A DNA stretch of 64,000 nt, taken from Stutzerimonas zhaodongensis. Lineage in GTDB: Bacteria; Pseudomonadota; Gammaproteobacteria; Pseudomonadales; Pseudomonadaceae. Below the pieces are notes generated by a model. It was not told the origin of the DNA, did no database searches, and saw only the letters and a list, made by a program, of their open reading frames with translations. The DNA lies in contig NZ_RFFM01000001.1 of assembly GCF_003696365.1 (NCBI RefSeq), positions 1,255,852 through 1,319,851 of the forward strand, written 5' to 3'. The position numbers were made by a program, and so were the translations under genes. This document shows positions 29,044 through 44,008 of this stretch, in pieces. Every line of letters starts with the position of its first letter. The first letter of the stretch is position 1.

Positions 29044-29280
29044 TCAATGCAACGTTTGCGGCCCCTCTTCATCTCGCTCGAATTCCCCCTCTGACACGCG
29101 CCCTGCCATCTGCACGCCTATATTGAACATCGCCTTGGCGATTTCGACGTGCTGACCCTGCAGAAAAGTCTTGGCGTCATCGGAAAATCCCAGTGTCACC
29201 AACACGCCTTCATCCTCAGCGCGACGCAGCACGATGGTGCCGTCGGGTAGCTCGACGATTTCCAGAAAAGACGTTGGCAT
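29044..29280 (-). CDS. Conserved small protein next to sulA
   Basis: 78 residues from ATG 29280 with GGGGAG 7-12 bp upstream. It starts MPTSFLEIVELPDGTIVLRR and has a C-terminal acidic stretch (GEFERDEEGPQTLH). There is no signal peptide or membrane segment. A gene of this size lies in the same place in P. aeruginosa (PA3009, by memory). Function unknown; it converges on sulA, and the two stops are about 50 bp apart. Confidence 0.7.
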   Translation of the reverse strand: MPTSFLEIVELPDGTIVLRRAEDEGVLVTLGFSDDAKTFLQGQHVEIAKAMFNIGVQMAGRVSEGEFERDEEGPQTLH

Positions 29281-29434
29281 GTATCTGCTCCCCGTGAAAC
29301 GGCGCATTGTACCAGTCGACCAACCTCTCGGCAGCCCTCGGATTCGTAGCGGGTCGCGCAGATAGCAGGAATCTGATGCTTCTGAGCGCGCAGGCACAGT
29401 AGGATGGCCCGCCTGTAAGACGAACCTAGCCCAG

Positions 29435-30274
29435 ATGACCCTAAGAACGCTGTTGCTAACCATGTTGGCCATGCTCGCCTTCGCGGGCAATTCCCTGCTA
29501 TGCCGGGTGGCGCTGCGTGAAAGCCAAATCGACCCAGCCAGCTTCACAGCATTGCGCCTGGCCGCTGGCGCTCTGGTGTTGTGGCTGCTACTGCTCATTC
29601 GCCGCCAGCATGCCAAGGGATCTGGCAACTGGTTCGGCGCAATTGCGCTGTTCGGTTACGCAGCCGCTTTTTCCTATGCTTACGTAGAACTCGATGCAGG
29701 TGCCGGCGCCCTGCTGCTCTTCGGTGCAGTGCAGTTGAGCATGGTTTCATGGGGCCTCATACAAGGTGAGCGCCTGAGCCGACTGCAGATCGGGGGCATG
29801 ATCATGGCAGCAGGCGGACTAACCGCTCTGCTGGTGCCGGGTACGAGTACACCTTCGGCCTCATCCTCGCTATTGATGGTAATCGCCGGGAGTGCTTGGG
29901 GAGCTTACTCGCTGCTCGGAAAAAGAACGCCCGACCCACTGGCGGCAACCGCAGGAAACTTCATTCGTACTTTGCCGATGGTAGCAGTGTTATGCCTGAT
30001 AGCCTGGAACGATGCGGAGTGGGACAAAGCTGGCGTCATCTATGCGCTACTCTCCGGTGGCTTGGCCTCTGGAATTGGTTATGCCATCTGGTACGCCGCG
30101 ATTCCAGGCCTTGCAGCGGTTCAAGCAGCAAGTGTGCAGCTGAGCGTCCCGCTCATCACTACGCTAGGTGGGATCTTGCTGTTGGGCGAAGCCATGACCG
30201 GCAGATTGCTCGCAGCTGGCTTGGCAATCCTGGGCGGCATCATATTGGTGTTGCGTTTCAAGTCTCGCACTTGA
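29435..30274 (+). CDS. DMT-superfamily (EamA) transporter
   Basis: 279 residues with ten hydrophobic segments in two EamA repeats of five; for example LLLTMLAMLAFAGNSLLCRV opens repeat 1 and LLMVIAGSAWGAYSLLGK opens repeat 2. Members export amino acids, nucleosides or metabolites; the substrate is not readable here. It stands alone and interrupts the otherwise PA3004-PA3014-like gene order, so it may be an insertion specific to this lineage. Confidence 0.88.
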   Translation: MTLRTLLLTMLAMLAFAGNSLLCRVALRESQIDPASFTALRLAAGALVLWLLLLIRRQHAKGSGNWFGAIALFGYAAAFSYAYVELDAGAGALLLFGAVQLSMVSWGLIQGERLSRLQIGGMIMAAGGLTALLVPGTSTPSASSSLLMVIAGSAWGAYSLLGKRTPDPLAATAGNFIRTLPMVAVLCLIAWNDAEWDKAGVIYALLSGGLASGIGYAIWYAAIPGLAAVQAASVQLSVPLITTLGGILLLGEAMTGRLLAAGLAILGGIILVLRFKSRT

Positions 30275-30310
30275 AGGTGCGCCCGATCGCATAGTCACCT
30301 GAACAAGTAT

Positions 30311-30829
30311 TCACCACTCGGTAAGTGACTCGCGAAAGCGCAGCGCAAGCTCTTTGAGGTTGCGCCGCCAGGACTCAACCTCATCACGCCCCAACGCCGG
30401 TATCTCCTCCCCCACGCTAACCGCTTCAATCAAGGGCATGGTTGGGTCCGTCTTTGCCTTTAGCGGCGCTCGTGGCGGCTCGAACAAACCGCCATTGGCC
30501 TTGAGCAGCTGTGCCAGCCAGGTTTCCGAGTGCTCGGCCATTTCGATCAGCTCTGCCAACTCGGGGCTCGGTGAAGAGCTTTGTGCAGAGCGCACCAACA
30601 GAAGTTCTGCGCGCGGCGCGGCAGCGTCGGGCAGCCGATAGTAGCCGGCAATCTCATGGCAGAGACTCAGCAACGCACCATAGAGATGGAAAATGCTCGC
30701 CTCGCGCTCCGCCTGGATTAGACCTGGTGCGTTCATGGCGCCTTTTTCTTCAGCTCTACGCCAGTTCTCGAGGGCAAGCCCAGCAAAGTAGATTTTCTGG
30801 TTCGTTCGGGTGTAGAGCTCGTGAGCCAT
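30311..30829 (-). CDS. DUF6586-type conserved protein
   Basis: 172 residues, mostly helical and soluble. It begins MAHELYTRTNQKIYFAGLAL and contains IFHLYGALLSLCHEIAGYYR, conserved in pseudomonads as the gene downstream of topA. No catalytic motif. It lies 53 bp after the topA stop on the same strand and may be co-transcribed with it. Function unknown. Confidence 0.75.
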   Translation of the reverse strand: MAHELYTRTNQKIYFAGLALENWRRAEEKGAMNAPGLIQAEREASIFHLYGALLSLCHEIAGYYRLPDAAAPRAELLLVRSAQSSSPSPELAELIEMAEHSETWLAQLLKANGGLFEPPRAPLKAKTDPTMPLIEAVSVGEEIPALGRDEVESWRRNLKELALRFRESLTEW

Positions 30830-30882
30830 GACGCACCTCTCCCAAGGGTTGAAACGCTACAGGTTGAGCCTGCCGCTAAGGC

Positions 30883-33495
30883 CTATTTACCGGTGCTCTT
30901 GTCTTCGATCTTCCACTTTCCGCCATCGAAGAATGCCTTCCAGCCAGTAGGCTTGCCGTTGACCTCTGTCTGAACATACTGCTCCTTGGTCTTGCGGCTG
31001 AACCTGATGACAGCAGGACGGCCTTCATTGTCCTTCTGCGGTGCGCTCAGCAGGAAGTGATACTTCGGATCAATCTCATCCTTGTGGGGAAGCAGCTCTT
31101 TGACCAAGGGCGCACGAGTTTCGCGATTCTTCGGAAACTGGCTCGCAGCCAGGAACAAGCCGGAGGCGCCGTCTCGGAGTACATAAGTGTCGTCCACTTT
31201 TTCGCATTTGAGCTCAGGCATCTTCACGGCATCCATTTTTGGCGGTGCCGCCTCGCCGCTGCGAAGCAATTTACGCGTGTTCTTGCACTCGGCATTGGTG
31301 CAGCCAAAGAACTTGCCGAAGCGACCGGTCTTGAGCTGCATTTCACTTCCGCACTTATCGCACTCGAGACTCGGCCCCTCGTAGCCTTTGATGCGGTACT
31401 GACCTTCCTCGATCTCGTAGCCGGTGCAATCCGGGTTGTTGCCGCAGATGTGCAATTTATGGGTCTCATCGAGGAGATAAGCGTCCATTGCCGTGCTGCA
31501 AATCGAACAGCGATGCTTACCCAGCAGAACACGTGATTCCGACTCACCTTCGTCATCCGCGGCGATCTCATCGCCCGGAATGAGATTAACCGTTGATTTG
31601 CAACGTTCCTTTGGCGGCAGGCTGTAGCCAGAGCAGCCAAGGAAGACACCGGTAGAGGCCGTGCGAATCATCATCGGGCGACCGCAAACCTTGCACGGGA
31701 TATCCGTCGGGGTTGGCTGATTGGCGCGCATTCCGTTCTCGCTGGCCTCGGCGACCTCAAGCTTCTTCTTGAAGTCCCCATAGAACTCGTCGAGTACGTG
31801 CTTCCACTCACGTTCACCTTGGGCGACGTCGTCGAGGTTCTCCTCCATGCCGGCCGTGAAGCCGTAATCCATGAGGTTGTTGAAGCTTTCCGAGAGGCGT
31901 TCGGTAACGATATCTCCCATCTTCTCTGAGTAGAACCGGCGGTTATGCAGCGAGACATATCCTCGGTCCTGAATCGTGGAGATGATTGCCGCATAGGTAG
32001 AAGGTCGCCCAATGCCGCGCTTTTCCATCTCCTTGACCAGGCTCGCTTCGGAGAAGCGAGCCGGTGGCTTGGTGAAATGCTGACTCGGGTCGAGCTTGAT
32101 CAGCTTCATCCCGTCGCCCTTGTTCATATCAGGCAGCACGTCGTCTTCACCGCTCTTGCTCTGCTGCGGCATGACCTTGGTGTAACCGTCGAACTTGAGA
32201 ATGCGGCCTTTGGCACGAAGCTCGAAATTGCCAGCGGTAACCGTCACGCTTGTGGACAGATACTGGGCGGGCGGCATCTGGCACGCGACGAACTGACGCC
32301 AGATAAGGTCATAGAGACGCTCGGCGTCGCGCTCCATGCCAGACAGCTGAGCGGGACGAAGATTGACGTCGGAAGGACGAATCGCTTCGTGCGCCTCCTG
32401 AGCGCCCTCTTTGCTGGAATAGAAGTTTGGCTTTTCCGGCAGGTACTTGTTGCCGAACTCATCCTCGATGAAACCACGGACCATGGTCAGGGCATCAGCC
32501 GACAGATTGGTCGAGTCGGTACGCATGTAAGTGATGTAGCCCGCCTCGTACAGACGCTGCGCCATCATCATGGTCTTTTTCACGCCGAAGCCGAGGCGGT
32601 TGCTTGCAGCCTGTTGCAGGGTCGAGGTGATGAACGGCGCCGACGGCTTGCTGCTGGTCGGCTTGTCTTCGCGCTTGCTAACGCTGTAGCTCGAATCCTT
32701 GAGTTGCTCAAGTGCAGCCATCGCATGGGACTGATTGAGCGGCTTGAAGGCTTCGCCGTTTTCACGGGCGACCTCGAAGCGAACCGTGGCGTTGTCCGCC
32801 GTGGCGAGGTCTGCGTGCACCTCCCAATATTCCTCTGGCACGAAGGCACGGATTTCCCGTTCGCGCTCGACCACCAGCTTCACGGCGACAGATTGAACAC
32901 GGCCGGCAGACAAGCCGCGGGCAATCTTCGCCCAAAGCAGCGGGGAAACCATGTAGCCCACCACACGATCGAGAAAGCGACGAGCCTGTTGAGCGTTGAC
33001 CCGGTTGATATCTAGATCACCCGGCTTGGAAAAAGCCTCTTGAATGGCCTTCTTGGTGATTTCGTTGAACACCACACGCTTGTAGCGGCTATCGTCGCCA
33101 CCAATGGACTCACGCAGATGCCATGCGATGGCCTCCCCCTCTCTATCCAAGTCGGTCGCGAGATAGATGGTATCGGCTTCCTTGGCCAGGCGACGAAGTT
33201 CATCGATGACCTTTTCCTTGCCGGGCAGGATCTCGTACTTGGCCTTCCAACCGTGCTCTGGGTCGATGCCCATCCGCGTGAAAAGCTGACGCTTGGCTTT
33301 CTCCTTCGGCGAGAGCGCAGGGGCTTCTGCCGATGCGGCCTTGCCGCGCTTGACCGGCTCCTTGTTGGCAGAGCCGCTGGTGGGAAGGTCGCGGATGTGG
33401 CCGATACTCGACTTCACCACGTATTGGTTGCCCAAATACTTGTTGATTGTCTTGGCCTTGGCCGGTGATTCCACGATGACCAGCGATTTACCCAT
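30883..33495 (-). CDS. topA: DNA topoisomerase I
   Basis: 870 residues, type IA topoisomerase. TOPRIM domain with VESPAKA at 8-14 and the metal-binding DLDREGEA (Asp115, Asp117, Glu119), catalytic Tyr323 in ITYMRTDS. The C-terminus carries zinc-ribbon repeats with Cys pairs ([26 protein letters not shown]) and a basic tail. It relaxes negative supercoils. The 311-bp stretch upstream (33496-33806) contains no gene and holds the promoter; it includes the palindrome CTATATATAG near 33750. The AGGA nearest the ATG is rather far (about 13 bp). Confidence 0.97.
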   Translation of the reverse strand: MGKSLVIVESPAKAKTINKYLGNQYVVKSSIGHIRDLPTSGSANKEPVKRGKAASAEAPALSPKEKAKRQLFTRMGIDPEHGWKAKYEILPGKEKVIDELRRLAKEADTIYLATDLDREGEAIAWHLRESIGGDDSRYKRVVFNEITKKAIQEAFSKPGDLDINRVNAQQARRFLDRVVGYMVSPLLWAKIARGLSAGRVQSVAVKLVVEREREIRAFVPEEYWEVHADLATADNATVRFEVARENGEAFKPLNQSHAMAALEQLKDSSYSVSKREDKPTSSKPSAPFITSTLQQAASNRLGFGVKKTMMMAQRLYEAGYITYMRTDSTNLSADALTMVRGFIEDEFGNKYLPEKPNFYSSKEGAQEAHEAIRPSDVNLRPAQLSGMERDAERLYDLIWRQFVACQMPPAQYLSTSVTVTAGNFELRAKGRILKFDGYTKVMPQQSKSGEDDVLPDMNKGDGMKLIKLDPSQHFTKPPARFSEASLVKEMEKRGIGRPSTYAAIISTIQDRGYVSLHNRRFYSEKMGDIVTERLSESFNNLMDYGFTAGMEENLDDVAQGEREWKHVLDEFYGDFKKKLEVAEASENGMRANQPTPTDIPCKVCGRPMMIRTASTGVFLGCSGYSLPPKERCKSTVNLIPGDEIAADDEGESESRVLLGKHRCSICSTAMDAYLLDETHKLHICGNNPDCTGYEIEEGQYRIKGYEGPSLECDKCGSEMQLKTGRFGKFFGCTNAECKNTRKLLRSGEAAPPKMDAVKMPELKCEKVDDTYVLRDGASGLFLAASQFPKNRETRAPLVKELLPHKDEIDPKYHFLLSAPQKDNEGRPAVIRFSRKTKEQYVQTEVNGKPTGWKAFFDGGKWKIEDKSTGK

Positions 33496-33806
33496 GGAGA
33501 GGAGAGTTCCTGAATCGAGAGGTGAACTGAGAAATTTAGATGGTAGCTGCAGTGTCGCGAACGACGTCAGCCTGCCAAAACTAGAGAAGCAATGCAGCGA
33601 ATTCCAGCACTGCCGAAGGGGCGAACGCTCACGCCAACTTCTTTGAACTCGCTGCTATATCCGATGACCACCATGCGGCCCGGTGGGTTTTCAACGTCCG
33701 AAACCGAGCGGCATTGCCTGTACTCTGTCCGAAAAGCACCGCTATATATAGTGGCGACAGAGCTGAGGTCAAGCGCAAGGGTTAAGCCAATACGCCCGAA
33801 GGAGCC

Positions 33807-34034
33807 TCAAAATCGGCTCGGTTCCGCTTCGATCAGAGCAAAACGGGGAAGCGTTTCGCCGTCGACTTCCACCGTCTCGGTGAACATCGACAATGGCCGA
33901 ACCCATAGACCGAAATCCCCATACAGCGCCTGATAGAACACTACCGGTTCTTCGGTTTCGGAATGCATGGCGACGGCATACACCCTATATTCTGGCCCTT
34001 TATAGTGACGATAGCGGCCTGGGGTAACCTGCAT
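33807..34034 (-). CDS. DUF1653 domain protein
   Basis: 75 residues from ATG 34034, the usual start of this family (GRYRHYKGPEYRVYAVAMHSE begins at residue 6). The rest, ETEEPVVFYQALYGDFGLWV and RPLSMF, completes the single DUF1653 domain. A longer in-frame start at 34085 would run into the fadA terminator. Function unknown; it sits between fadA and topA as in P. aeruginosa. Confidence 0.82.
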   Translation of the reverse strand: MQVTPGRYRHYKGPEYRVYAVAMHSETEEPVVFYQALYGDFGLWVRPLSMFTETVEVDGETLPRFALIEAEPSRF

Positions 34035-34062
34035 CGGATAGGTCTCCAAAAAACATTGCATC

Positions 34063-34098
34063 TCTGAAAATGAAAACCGGGGCACGTGGCCCCGGTTT
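34063..34098 (-). terminator. Rho-independent terminator of fadBA
   Basis: Read on the minus strand, a perfect 10-bp stem AAACCGGGGC / GCCCCGGTTT (34074-34098) is followed by TTTTCATTTTC. It lies 17 bp after the fadA stop. Confidence 0.9.
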
Positions 34099-34114
34099 CC
34101 GTGTCACGAACAGC

Positions 34115-37500
<3,386 letters not shown>

Positions 37501-37895
37501 TCATCGGCCTGAAGACCGTCACCGTTCCCGGTGAAACGACACCCACCGACACGATAAACCGGGCTGACGGCATTTGCGTGGCAAACGCTCGATTCATACG
37601 CCCGTTTGATTTGGGTGAGCACACCTTCATGGAAAAGCGATCCATTGTCAATCAGCTGACTGATCACACCAGGCGGCTCACTGGCAATCAGAGCGGTAAG
37701 CCTAGCCAAGGCCGGCCACACTGCAGTGGAGACCGCATGTATTTCATCGGTGGGCATTCACGCAGTTAATGCGTTGATGGGGCCAATGAACACCTACCGC
37801 AAGGATCGTCACAGACGGGTTTGCAACAGTACACTCAGTGCAGCCGCCCATTTTCGTACCGCTGCGCCAGTCGCGGCGGCGCTCAGGAGTTATAA

Positions 37896-39929
37896 ATGTC
37901 TGCCCCGATTGCTCGAGTGGATGCTGGTGTCGATCTGTACAAATGGATGGAAAACCGTGATGCACCTGAGGTCATCGACTACCTCAAAGCCGAGAATGCT
38001 TATCTGGACGACCAATTGGCCGAGCAGGCAGAGCTCCGTGAAAAGCTGTTTCAGGAGATCAAGGGCCGCATCAGGGAAACCGACCTTTCACTGCCCTCCC
38101 CCTGGGGTGGGTGGCTCTACTACCAACGCACCACCGCCGGCGATGAGTACCCACGCCACTATCGCTGCCCACGGCCAGCGGACGGTTCGTTCACAGTGGT
38201 TGAGACCGCCGAACAGCTGCTGCTCGACCCCAATGAACTGGCAGCTGGAAAATTTCTGTCTCTGGGCGCGTTCAGCGTCAGCCAGGACCATAGCAAACTG
38301 GCCTACAGCCTCGACACGCAGGGCGACGAGATCTATCAACTGTTCGTCAAGGACTTGCAAACCGGCGACGTGATTGCCCTGCCTTTCGAAGATTGCGACG
38401 GGAGCATGACCTGGGCCAACGACAATCGAACACTGTTCTTCGGCGAACTCGACGAAACCCATCGGCCGCACAAGATCTACCGCCACCGCCTGGGCGACAG
38501 CGATCGCGCCGAGGTCTATCACGACCCGGATGGTCGCTATTTCGTGCACTGCTACCGGGCCAGCTCCGAACGTCAGCTAGTGATTCTCTCCAACAGCAAG
38601 ACGACCAGCGAAGCCTGGGTGCTGTCAGCGGATCGACCCGATGGCGACTGGATTTGCCTTGCGCCGCGCCAGGAAGAGCATGAGTACTACCCGGACCATG
38701 GCTTGCTAGATGGTCAGTGGAGCTGGCTGATCCGCAGCAACCAGGCCGGAATCAACTTCGCGCTTTACCATGCACCTGAGCGCGCGCCACAGCGAGATCA
38801 GTGGCAAGAGCTGATTGGCCATAGCGCGTCAGTGATGCTCGAGGATGTAAGCCTCAATGCAGGCGCCATCACGTTGAGCCTGCGTGAAGCAGGGCTTCCG
38901 ATCATCGAGGTTCGCCCCGCAGCGGGATTCCACTACCGCGTGCAGCTGCCCGATGCAGCCTACAGTCTGCACGTTCACAACACACTTGAGTTTCACAGCC
39001 CGGTAATTCGTCTACGGTATGAAGCCTTGAACCGGCCTGCTCAGATTCGCCAATTGAACCTGGCCGATGGCGAGCAGACGGTTCTCAAGGAAACGCCGGT
39101 GGAGGGCCCCTTCGATGCCGATGCCTACGAAAGCCGTCGTATCTGGGCGACAACCGCCGACGGTACCCAAGTGCCGATCAGCCTGGTGGGGCGCCGCGAG
39201 CTGCTGGGAAAACCGTCACCGCTTTATCTTAACGGTTACGGCGCGTATGGCCACAGCCTCGACCCCTGGTTTTCCCATGCGCGGCTGTCACTGTTGGACC
39301 GCGGATTCATATTTGCCATCGCCCATGTACGAGGGGGCGGTGATCTTGGCGAGGCCTGGTATCGCGCCGGGAAGCTGGAGCACAAGGCGAACACCTTCAC
39401 CGACTTCATCGCTTGCGCCGAGAAGCTCATCGCCGACGGCTATACCGAGCCGGGTCGACTCGCCATCAGTGGTGGCAGCGCCGGCGGACTGCTGATCGGG
39501 GCGGTCTTGAATCAGCGGCCTGAGCTGTTTGGCGCCGCAATTGCTGAAGTGCCCTTCGTCGATGTGCTGAACACGATGCTCAACGCTGACCTGCCACTAA
39601 CGGTCACCGAATACGATGAATGGGGCGATCCTAACCAGCCAGACGTTCATGCACGAATAAAAGCTTACGCCCCTTATGAAAACGTTAGAGATCAACCGTA
39701 CCCGGCTATTCTCGCCGTAGCCGGCTACAACGACAGCCGCGTGCAGTACTGGGAAGCGGCCAAGTGGGTGGCCAAGTTGCGCGCCCACAAAACCGACGAC
39801 AACCTGCTACTGCTCAAAACTGAATTCGGTGCCGGGCACGGCGGCATGAGCGGACGTTACCAGGCGCTCAAGGACGTAGCTCTTGAATATGCGTTCGTCC
39901 TTAAAGTGTTCGAAATGGCTGCTCGCTAA
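37896..39929 (+). CDS. ptrB: Oligopeptidase B-type S9 serine peptidase
   Basis: 677 residues with CAGGAG before the ATG. N-terminal seven-bladed propeller (about 70-400) followed by an alpha/beta-hydrolase domain. The catalytic Ser528 is in SGGSAGGLL, and the C-terminal GAGHGGMSGR carries the His. Just before the Ser region, ARVRGGGDLGEAWY-like HVRGGGDLGEAWYRAGKLEH is the S9A segment. No signal peptide, so cytoplasmic. Oligopeptidase B cuts short peptides after Arg or Lys. It is transcribed divergently from fadBA across 440 bp without another gene. Confidence 0.88.
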   Translation: MSAPIARVDAGVDLYKWMENRDAPEVIDYLKAENAYLDDQLAEQAELREKLFQEIKGRIRETDLSLPSPWGGWLYYQRTTAGDEYPRHYRCPRPADGSFTVVETAEQLLLDPNELAAGKFLSLGAFSVSQDHSKLAYSLDTQGDEIYQLFVKDLQTGDVIALPFEDCDGSMTWANDNRTLFFGELDETHRPHKIYRHRLGDSDRAEVYHDPDGRYFVHCYRASSERQLVILSNSKTTSEAWVLSADRPDGDWICLAPRQEEHEYYPDHGLLDGQWSWLIRSNQAGINFALYHAPERAPQRDQWQELIGHSASVMLEDVSLNAGAITLSLREAGLPIIEVRPAAGFHYRVQLPDAAYSLHVHNTLEFHSPVIRLRYEALNRPAQIRQLNLADGEQTVLKETPVEGPFDADAYESRRIWATTADGTQVPISLVGRRELLGKPSPLYLNGYGAYGHSLDPWFSHARLSLLDRGFIFAIAHVRGGGDLGEAWYRAGKLEHKANTFTDFIACAEKLIADGYTEPGRLAISGGSAGGLLIGAVLNQRPELFGAAIAEVPFVDVLNTMLNADLPLTVTEYDEWGDPNQPDVHARIKAYAPYENVRDQPYPAILAVAGYNDSRVQYWEAAKWVAKLRAHKTDDNLLLLKTEFGAGHGGMSGRYQALKDVALEYAFVLKVFEMAAR

Positions 39930-40052
39930 CGTTGTCGACCGGGGCGGGCTCCGTCAGCCCTGACTCTGATCCTGGGCTTTACCGACTTGTGGTTGGAACA
40001 GGTTCAACGCGCCAGGGTCATCTATCACACCATCGTCTTGGAGTGATTACAC

Positions 40053-40409
40053 ATGAACAAATCTGACAAGGCTTCACAAAACGTGCACGGCTGGGAACGC
40101 GCAGCCTCGATCGCCGGCGGCTTGTACTTCCTTGGTAAGGGACTCAGCCGCGGAGGTTTGGGCGGGCTGATTCAGTTGGGCATGGGTGGCATGGCATTAG
40201 CTCGGGGCGTAACCGGTCACTGCGAAGCGAAACGCGTGCTCTGCGATGTAAATGAGCAAACCAAGATGGCCGAAGGGAACTCGCGCAGCATGCCTCTGGA
40301 ACGCAGTGAAGCTGACGATGCTCGCATGAAGGCCAACGCGCAGGCGGCCACAGGGACGGCGACCGTTACGGGTAACGACTCACTCGCCAACCCGCCAGCG
40401 GGTGTCTGA
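40053..40409 (+). CDS. DUF2892-like small membrane protein
   Basis: 118 residues. The first half has the inner-membrane pattern of DUF2892/YgaP tail proteins: VHGWERAASIAGGLYFLGKG, then GGLGGLIQLGMGGMALARG-V, and a Cys in TGHCEAKRVL. The second half is hydrophilic and of low complexity (AQAATGTATVTGNDSLANPP). Ribosome-binding site is weak (TTGGAG 12 bp upstream). Function unknown. Confidence 0.7.
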   Translation: MNKSDKASQNVHGWERAASIAGGLYFLGKGLSRGGLGGLIQLGMGGMALARGVTGHCEAKRVLCDVNEQTKMAEGNSRSMPLERSEADDARMKANAQAATGTATVTGNDSLANPPAGV

Positions 40410-40418
40410 GTTCAAGGT

Positions 40419-40445
40419 GGCGCGCGATCGAGGCGCGCCTCTTTG
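40419..40445. terminator. Hairpin between DUF2892-like gene and astE
   Basis: GGCGCGC and GCGCGCC form a perfect 7-bp stem around GATCGAG-type loop bases, followed by TCTCTTT on the plus strand, 10 bp after the stop at 40409. Confidence 0.6.
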
Positions 40446-40500
40446 CCCGTTGATCATCGCCTGAGTTTGGCTCCAGATCCGAGCCTCCAGAACCAAGCGG

Positions 40501-41526
40501 TTAATCTAGCGGCACCACGATGAGACCGGCGCGTTCGCCGATCGCCACATCCATCATTGGAAACAGGATTCGAGCATCTCGCTCCTCCACCACCCAGCTC
40601 AGACCATTCTCATCCTCCGCCAAGAGCATGCCGGGTGGAATTGGCGTGAAGTTCTCGATATCTGCAGGCAGAAGCAGCGAAAAGTGCTCGCTGTACTTGA
40701 CGATCTCCCGGGCCAAACGGAACTTCATCAAAGAGCCAGACTGACCAATGCGAACAGGCTCGACAGCCTCTATCCAATCCCGCGCAGCCTGGAGAAGCTC
40801 GTCAAGACAGGCCGGCCAAGTGTCATCAGGCGCCTCAGCCACTTCGAGAGTGAAGGCTTCTGCTTGGTGACGAGCCGCGGTATGTGCGCTGAACGTCCCC
40901 GATGGTTTATGTTGTAACAGCAACCCGTCCACCGCAGCCTGCTCAAGACGCCTCAAGCTCTCTGACGTTATCTCGCGACCTGGCACCCACGGGCTTATCG
41001 CGAACTGAGGCAGCTTGGAGGCGCGCATGGCCGAGTGCAGATCGTAGTGCCAGCGGCGCCGATCCGGCTCATCAAAGAAGGCTGCAACCAGGGCTTCGAG
41101 TTCAGAGGCGCGGCGGGCTTCATCGCTCTCCCCCCCTGCGTGCTTGCCACAGAACAGACGATTCAGATCCTGGCCAACCCGCCGCACCCCTTGCCGCATG
41201 GCGGGCGGATTACAGAACATCAACAGCAATCGAGCACGCGGGTGAACCTCGCCGCGTCCGATGGCCTTTATCAGGCTGTCGAGAAGCTTGATCGGGACGA
41301 CTTCACAGCCATGCACCCCGGCTGAGAGCACCAGATCGAGCCCTTTATCCTGCCCTTGGGGCGGCGACACCTGCATGACACCTTCGGCCAGCCATTCCAA
41401 CTTGGCGCCACTGGCGCTGAACTGGATTTTTTCGTCCGGCTCGCGCCCGCTCAGCGTTAGCTCCAACAGCTGAGCGAGCACCGGGATGCAACGACGGTCA
41501 GTGGTCGTGATTGCAGTCAGGTCCAT
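40501..41526 (-). CDS. astE: Succinylglutamate desuccinylase
   Basis: 341 residues from ATG 41526 (MDLTAI); ATG 41532 two codons earlier is equally possible. Zinc-carboxypeptidase-like fold with metal ligands in AGVHGCEVVPI (His, Glu) and WHYDLHSAM (His), QDLNRLF and the C-terminal EVAEAPDD region. It hydrolyses N-succinylglutamate in the last step of the arginine succinyltransferase pathway. The start overlaps the 3' end of the preceding gene by about 29 bp, within the codons for that gene's His-rich tail, and no clear ribosome-binding site is present, so translational coupling is likely. Confidence 0.88.
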   Translation of the reverse strand: MDLTAITTTDRRCIPVLAQLLELTLSGREPDEKIQFSASGAKLEWLAEGVMQVSPPQGQDKGLDLVLSAGVHGCEVVPIKLLDSLIKAIGRGEVHPRARLLLMFCNPPAMRQGVRRVGQDLNRLFCGKHAGGESDEARRASELEALVAAFFDEPDRRRWHYDLHSAMRASKLPQFAISPWVPGREITSESLRRLEQAAVDGLLLQHKPSGTFSAHTAARHQAEAFTLEVAEAPDDTWPACLDELLQAARDWIEAVEPVRIGQSGSLMKFRLAREIVKYSEHFSLLLPADIENFTPIPPGMLLAEDENGLSWVVEERDARILFPMMDVAIGERAGLIVVPLD

Positions 41527-41785
41527 GGACATGATCGTCGTCGGTCGCCTCAACCGGCTCCATCTCAAGCTCGAGGCTGACCAGATTGGTTGCCAGTGGA
41601 CGAAGCAGCAGGTTGGCGTACTCGGTGTCCCCGTCTTCCACATCCACGCCGATCATTAGCTGGTTGTTTCCGACTTGCTGAATCCAGACTTCCCGCCCCT
41701 GCCACATCACGGCAAAACGGGTGCAGGACGTCTCAAGCTGTGTGCCATCCACGTCTTCCAGGATCAGTTGCAGGCTGTCGCTCAT
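41498..41785 (-). CDS. Small acidic protein with His/Cys metal-binding tail
   Basis: 95 residues from ATG 41785, preceded by GAGAG. The body (QLETSCTRFAVMWQGREVWI, NNQLMIGVDVEDGDTEYANL) looks like one small beta-rich domain. It ends with [11 protein letters not shown], which can bind metal and is identical to a stretch of the SEC-C protein at 23769-23960. It lies 58 bp after the aruC stop and overlaps astE, so it is part of that operon. A small gene in this place occurs in P. aeruginosa between arginine-pathway genes, by memory. Function unknown; a link to the zinc enzyme AstE is conceivable. Confidence 0.7.
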   Translation of the reverse strand: MSDSLQLILEDVDGTQLETSCTRFAVMWQGREVWIQQVGNNQLMIGVDVEDGDTEYANLLLRPLATNLVSLELEMEPVEATDDDHVHGPDCNHDH

Positions 41786-41843
41786 AGTTACACTCTCGAA
41801 TAAAGTTGAGGCAGGAATCGACTCCTGCCAGAACACGCCTTAC

Positions 41844-43136
<1,293 letters not shown>

Positions 43137-43182
43137 TTAAACGCAGCTTCAGCAGGTTTGGGTACGCTGCCGAAAATTCTCT

Positions 43183-43878
43183 TCAGGAGACGACAGAGTG
43201 CTGCTGGTCCAGCAGTATCGCCTGATCCAGCGTTTCGAGCAGGCCCTTGCGCGCCTTGAGCTTGGTGTTCTTGTGGGCGGTCATATTGATCTTCTTCAGC
43301 TGCTGCGCGGTTGCCTTGGCGACTTCCATCAACTCTTCGGGCTGGACGATCTTGTCGATGAACCCGGCGTCGCGCGCATCCTGAGGATTGAAGATCTCAC
43401 CATTGATCACTGAGCGATGGAACGCCGGTTTGGTCAACCGATCCCGGGCGACCTCAATGCCCGAATGGTGCATCGTCATGCCGATCAGCACTTCGTTGAG
43501 GCCGATATTGAACGGACCTTCCACCCCGATCCGATAGTCAGCGGACAGCAAGAGGAAGGCACCCTTGGCAATTGCGTGGCCAGGGCATGCAACGATGATC
43601 GGAAATGGGTGCGCAAGCATCCGCCGGGTGAAGGTCGAACCCGTGGTTACCAATGCGATGGCATTTTCAGGACTGGAGGTCATCACCTTTAGGTCGTAAC
43701 CACCAGAGAGGATTCCAGGCTGGCCGGTGATGATAATGACGGCACGGTCCTTTTCCGCCCGATCGAACGCATCATTTAGCGCGTCGAACACAGTCGGTGA
43801 CAAGGCGTTGACCTTGCCATTATTGAGAGTCAGCGTGGCGATGCCGTCTTCGAGTTCGTAGGAAACCAGATCACTCAT
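43183..43878 (-). CDS. Crotonase/enoyl-CoA hydratase-family protein
   Basis: 231 residues. One crotonase domain: ATLTLNNGKVNALSP, the oxyanion-hole region GQPGILSGGYDLKVM, then PIIVACPGHAIAKGAFLLLS-ADYRIG and LNEVLIGM. A Glu in LNEV is where crotonases often place a catalytic acid. It is shorter than standard enoyl-CoA hydratases (about 257) and could have another activity on acyl-CoA. Single gene with its own terminator. Substrate unknown. Confidence 0.85.
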   Translation of the reverse strand: MSDLVSYELEDGIATLTLNNGKVNALSPTVFDALNDAFDRAEKDRAVIIITGQPGILSGGYDLKVMTSSPENAIALVTTGSTFTRRMLAHPFPIIVACPGHAIAKGAFLLLSADYRIGVEGPFNIGLNEVLIGMTMHHSGIEVARDRLTKPAFHRSVINGEIFNPQDARDAGFIDKIVQPEELMEVAKATAQQLKKINMTAHKNTKLKARKGLLETLDQAILLDQQHSVVS

Positions 43879-44008
43879 GACGATTATTCCTTGTTAAAAG
43901 TCCGCAGACGTTACTTAGCAAGGCTCACAAGGTAAAGCGTCATGGCTGACTGACAAGTCATGCATGCTGCGACGCTCCATCAAAGCAGACGTCATCCAGC
44001 ATGGACGG

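Noticed and set aside
31945-33015. 356-codon plus-strand frame opposite topA
   Set aside because: Antisense shadow of topA; composition biased to His, Leu and Arg as expected from the opposite strand of a GC-rich gene.
37581-37610. GCAAACG and CGTTTGA half-sites upstream of fadB as a PsrA operator
   Set aside because: The spacing is 16 bp instead of 2-4, so it does not fit the known PsrA box.
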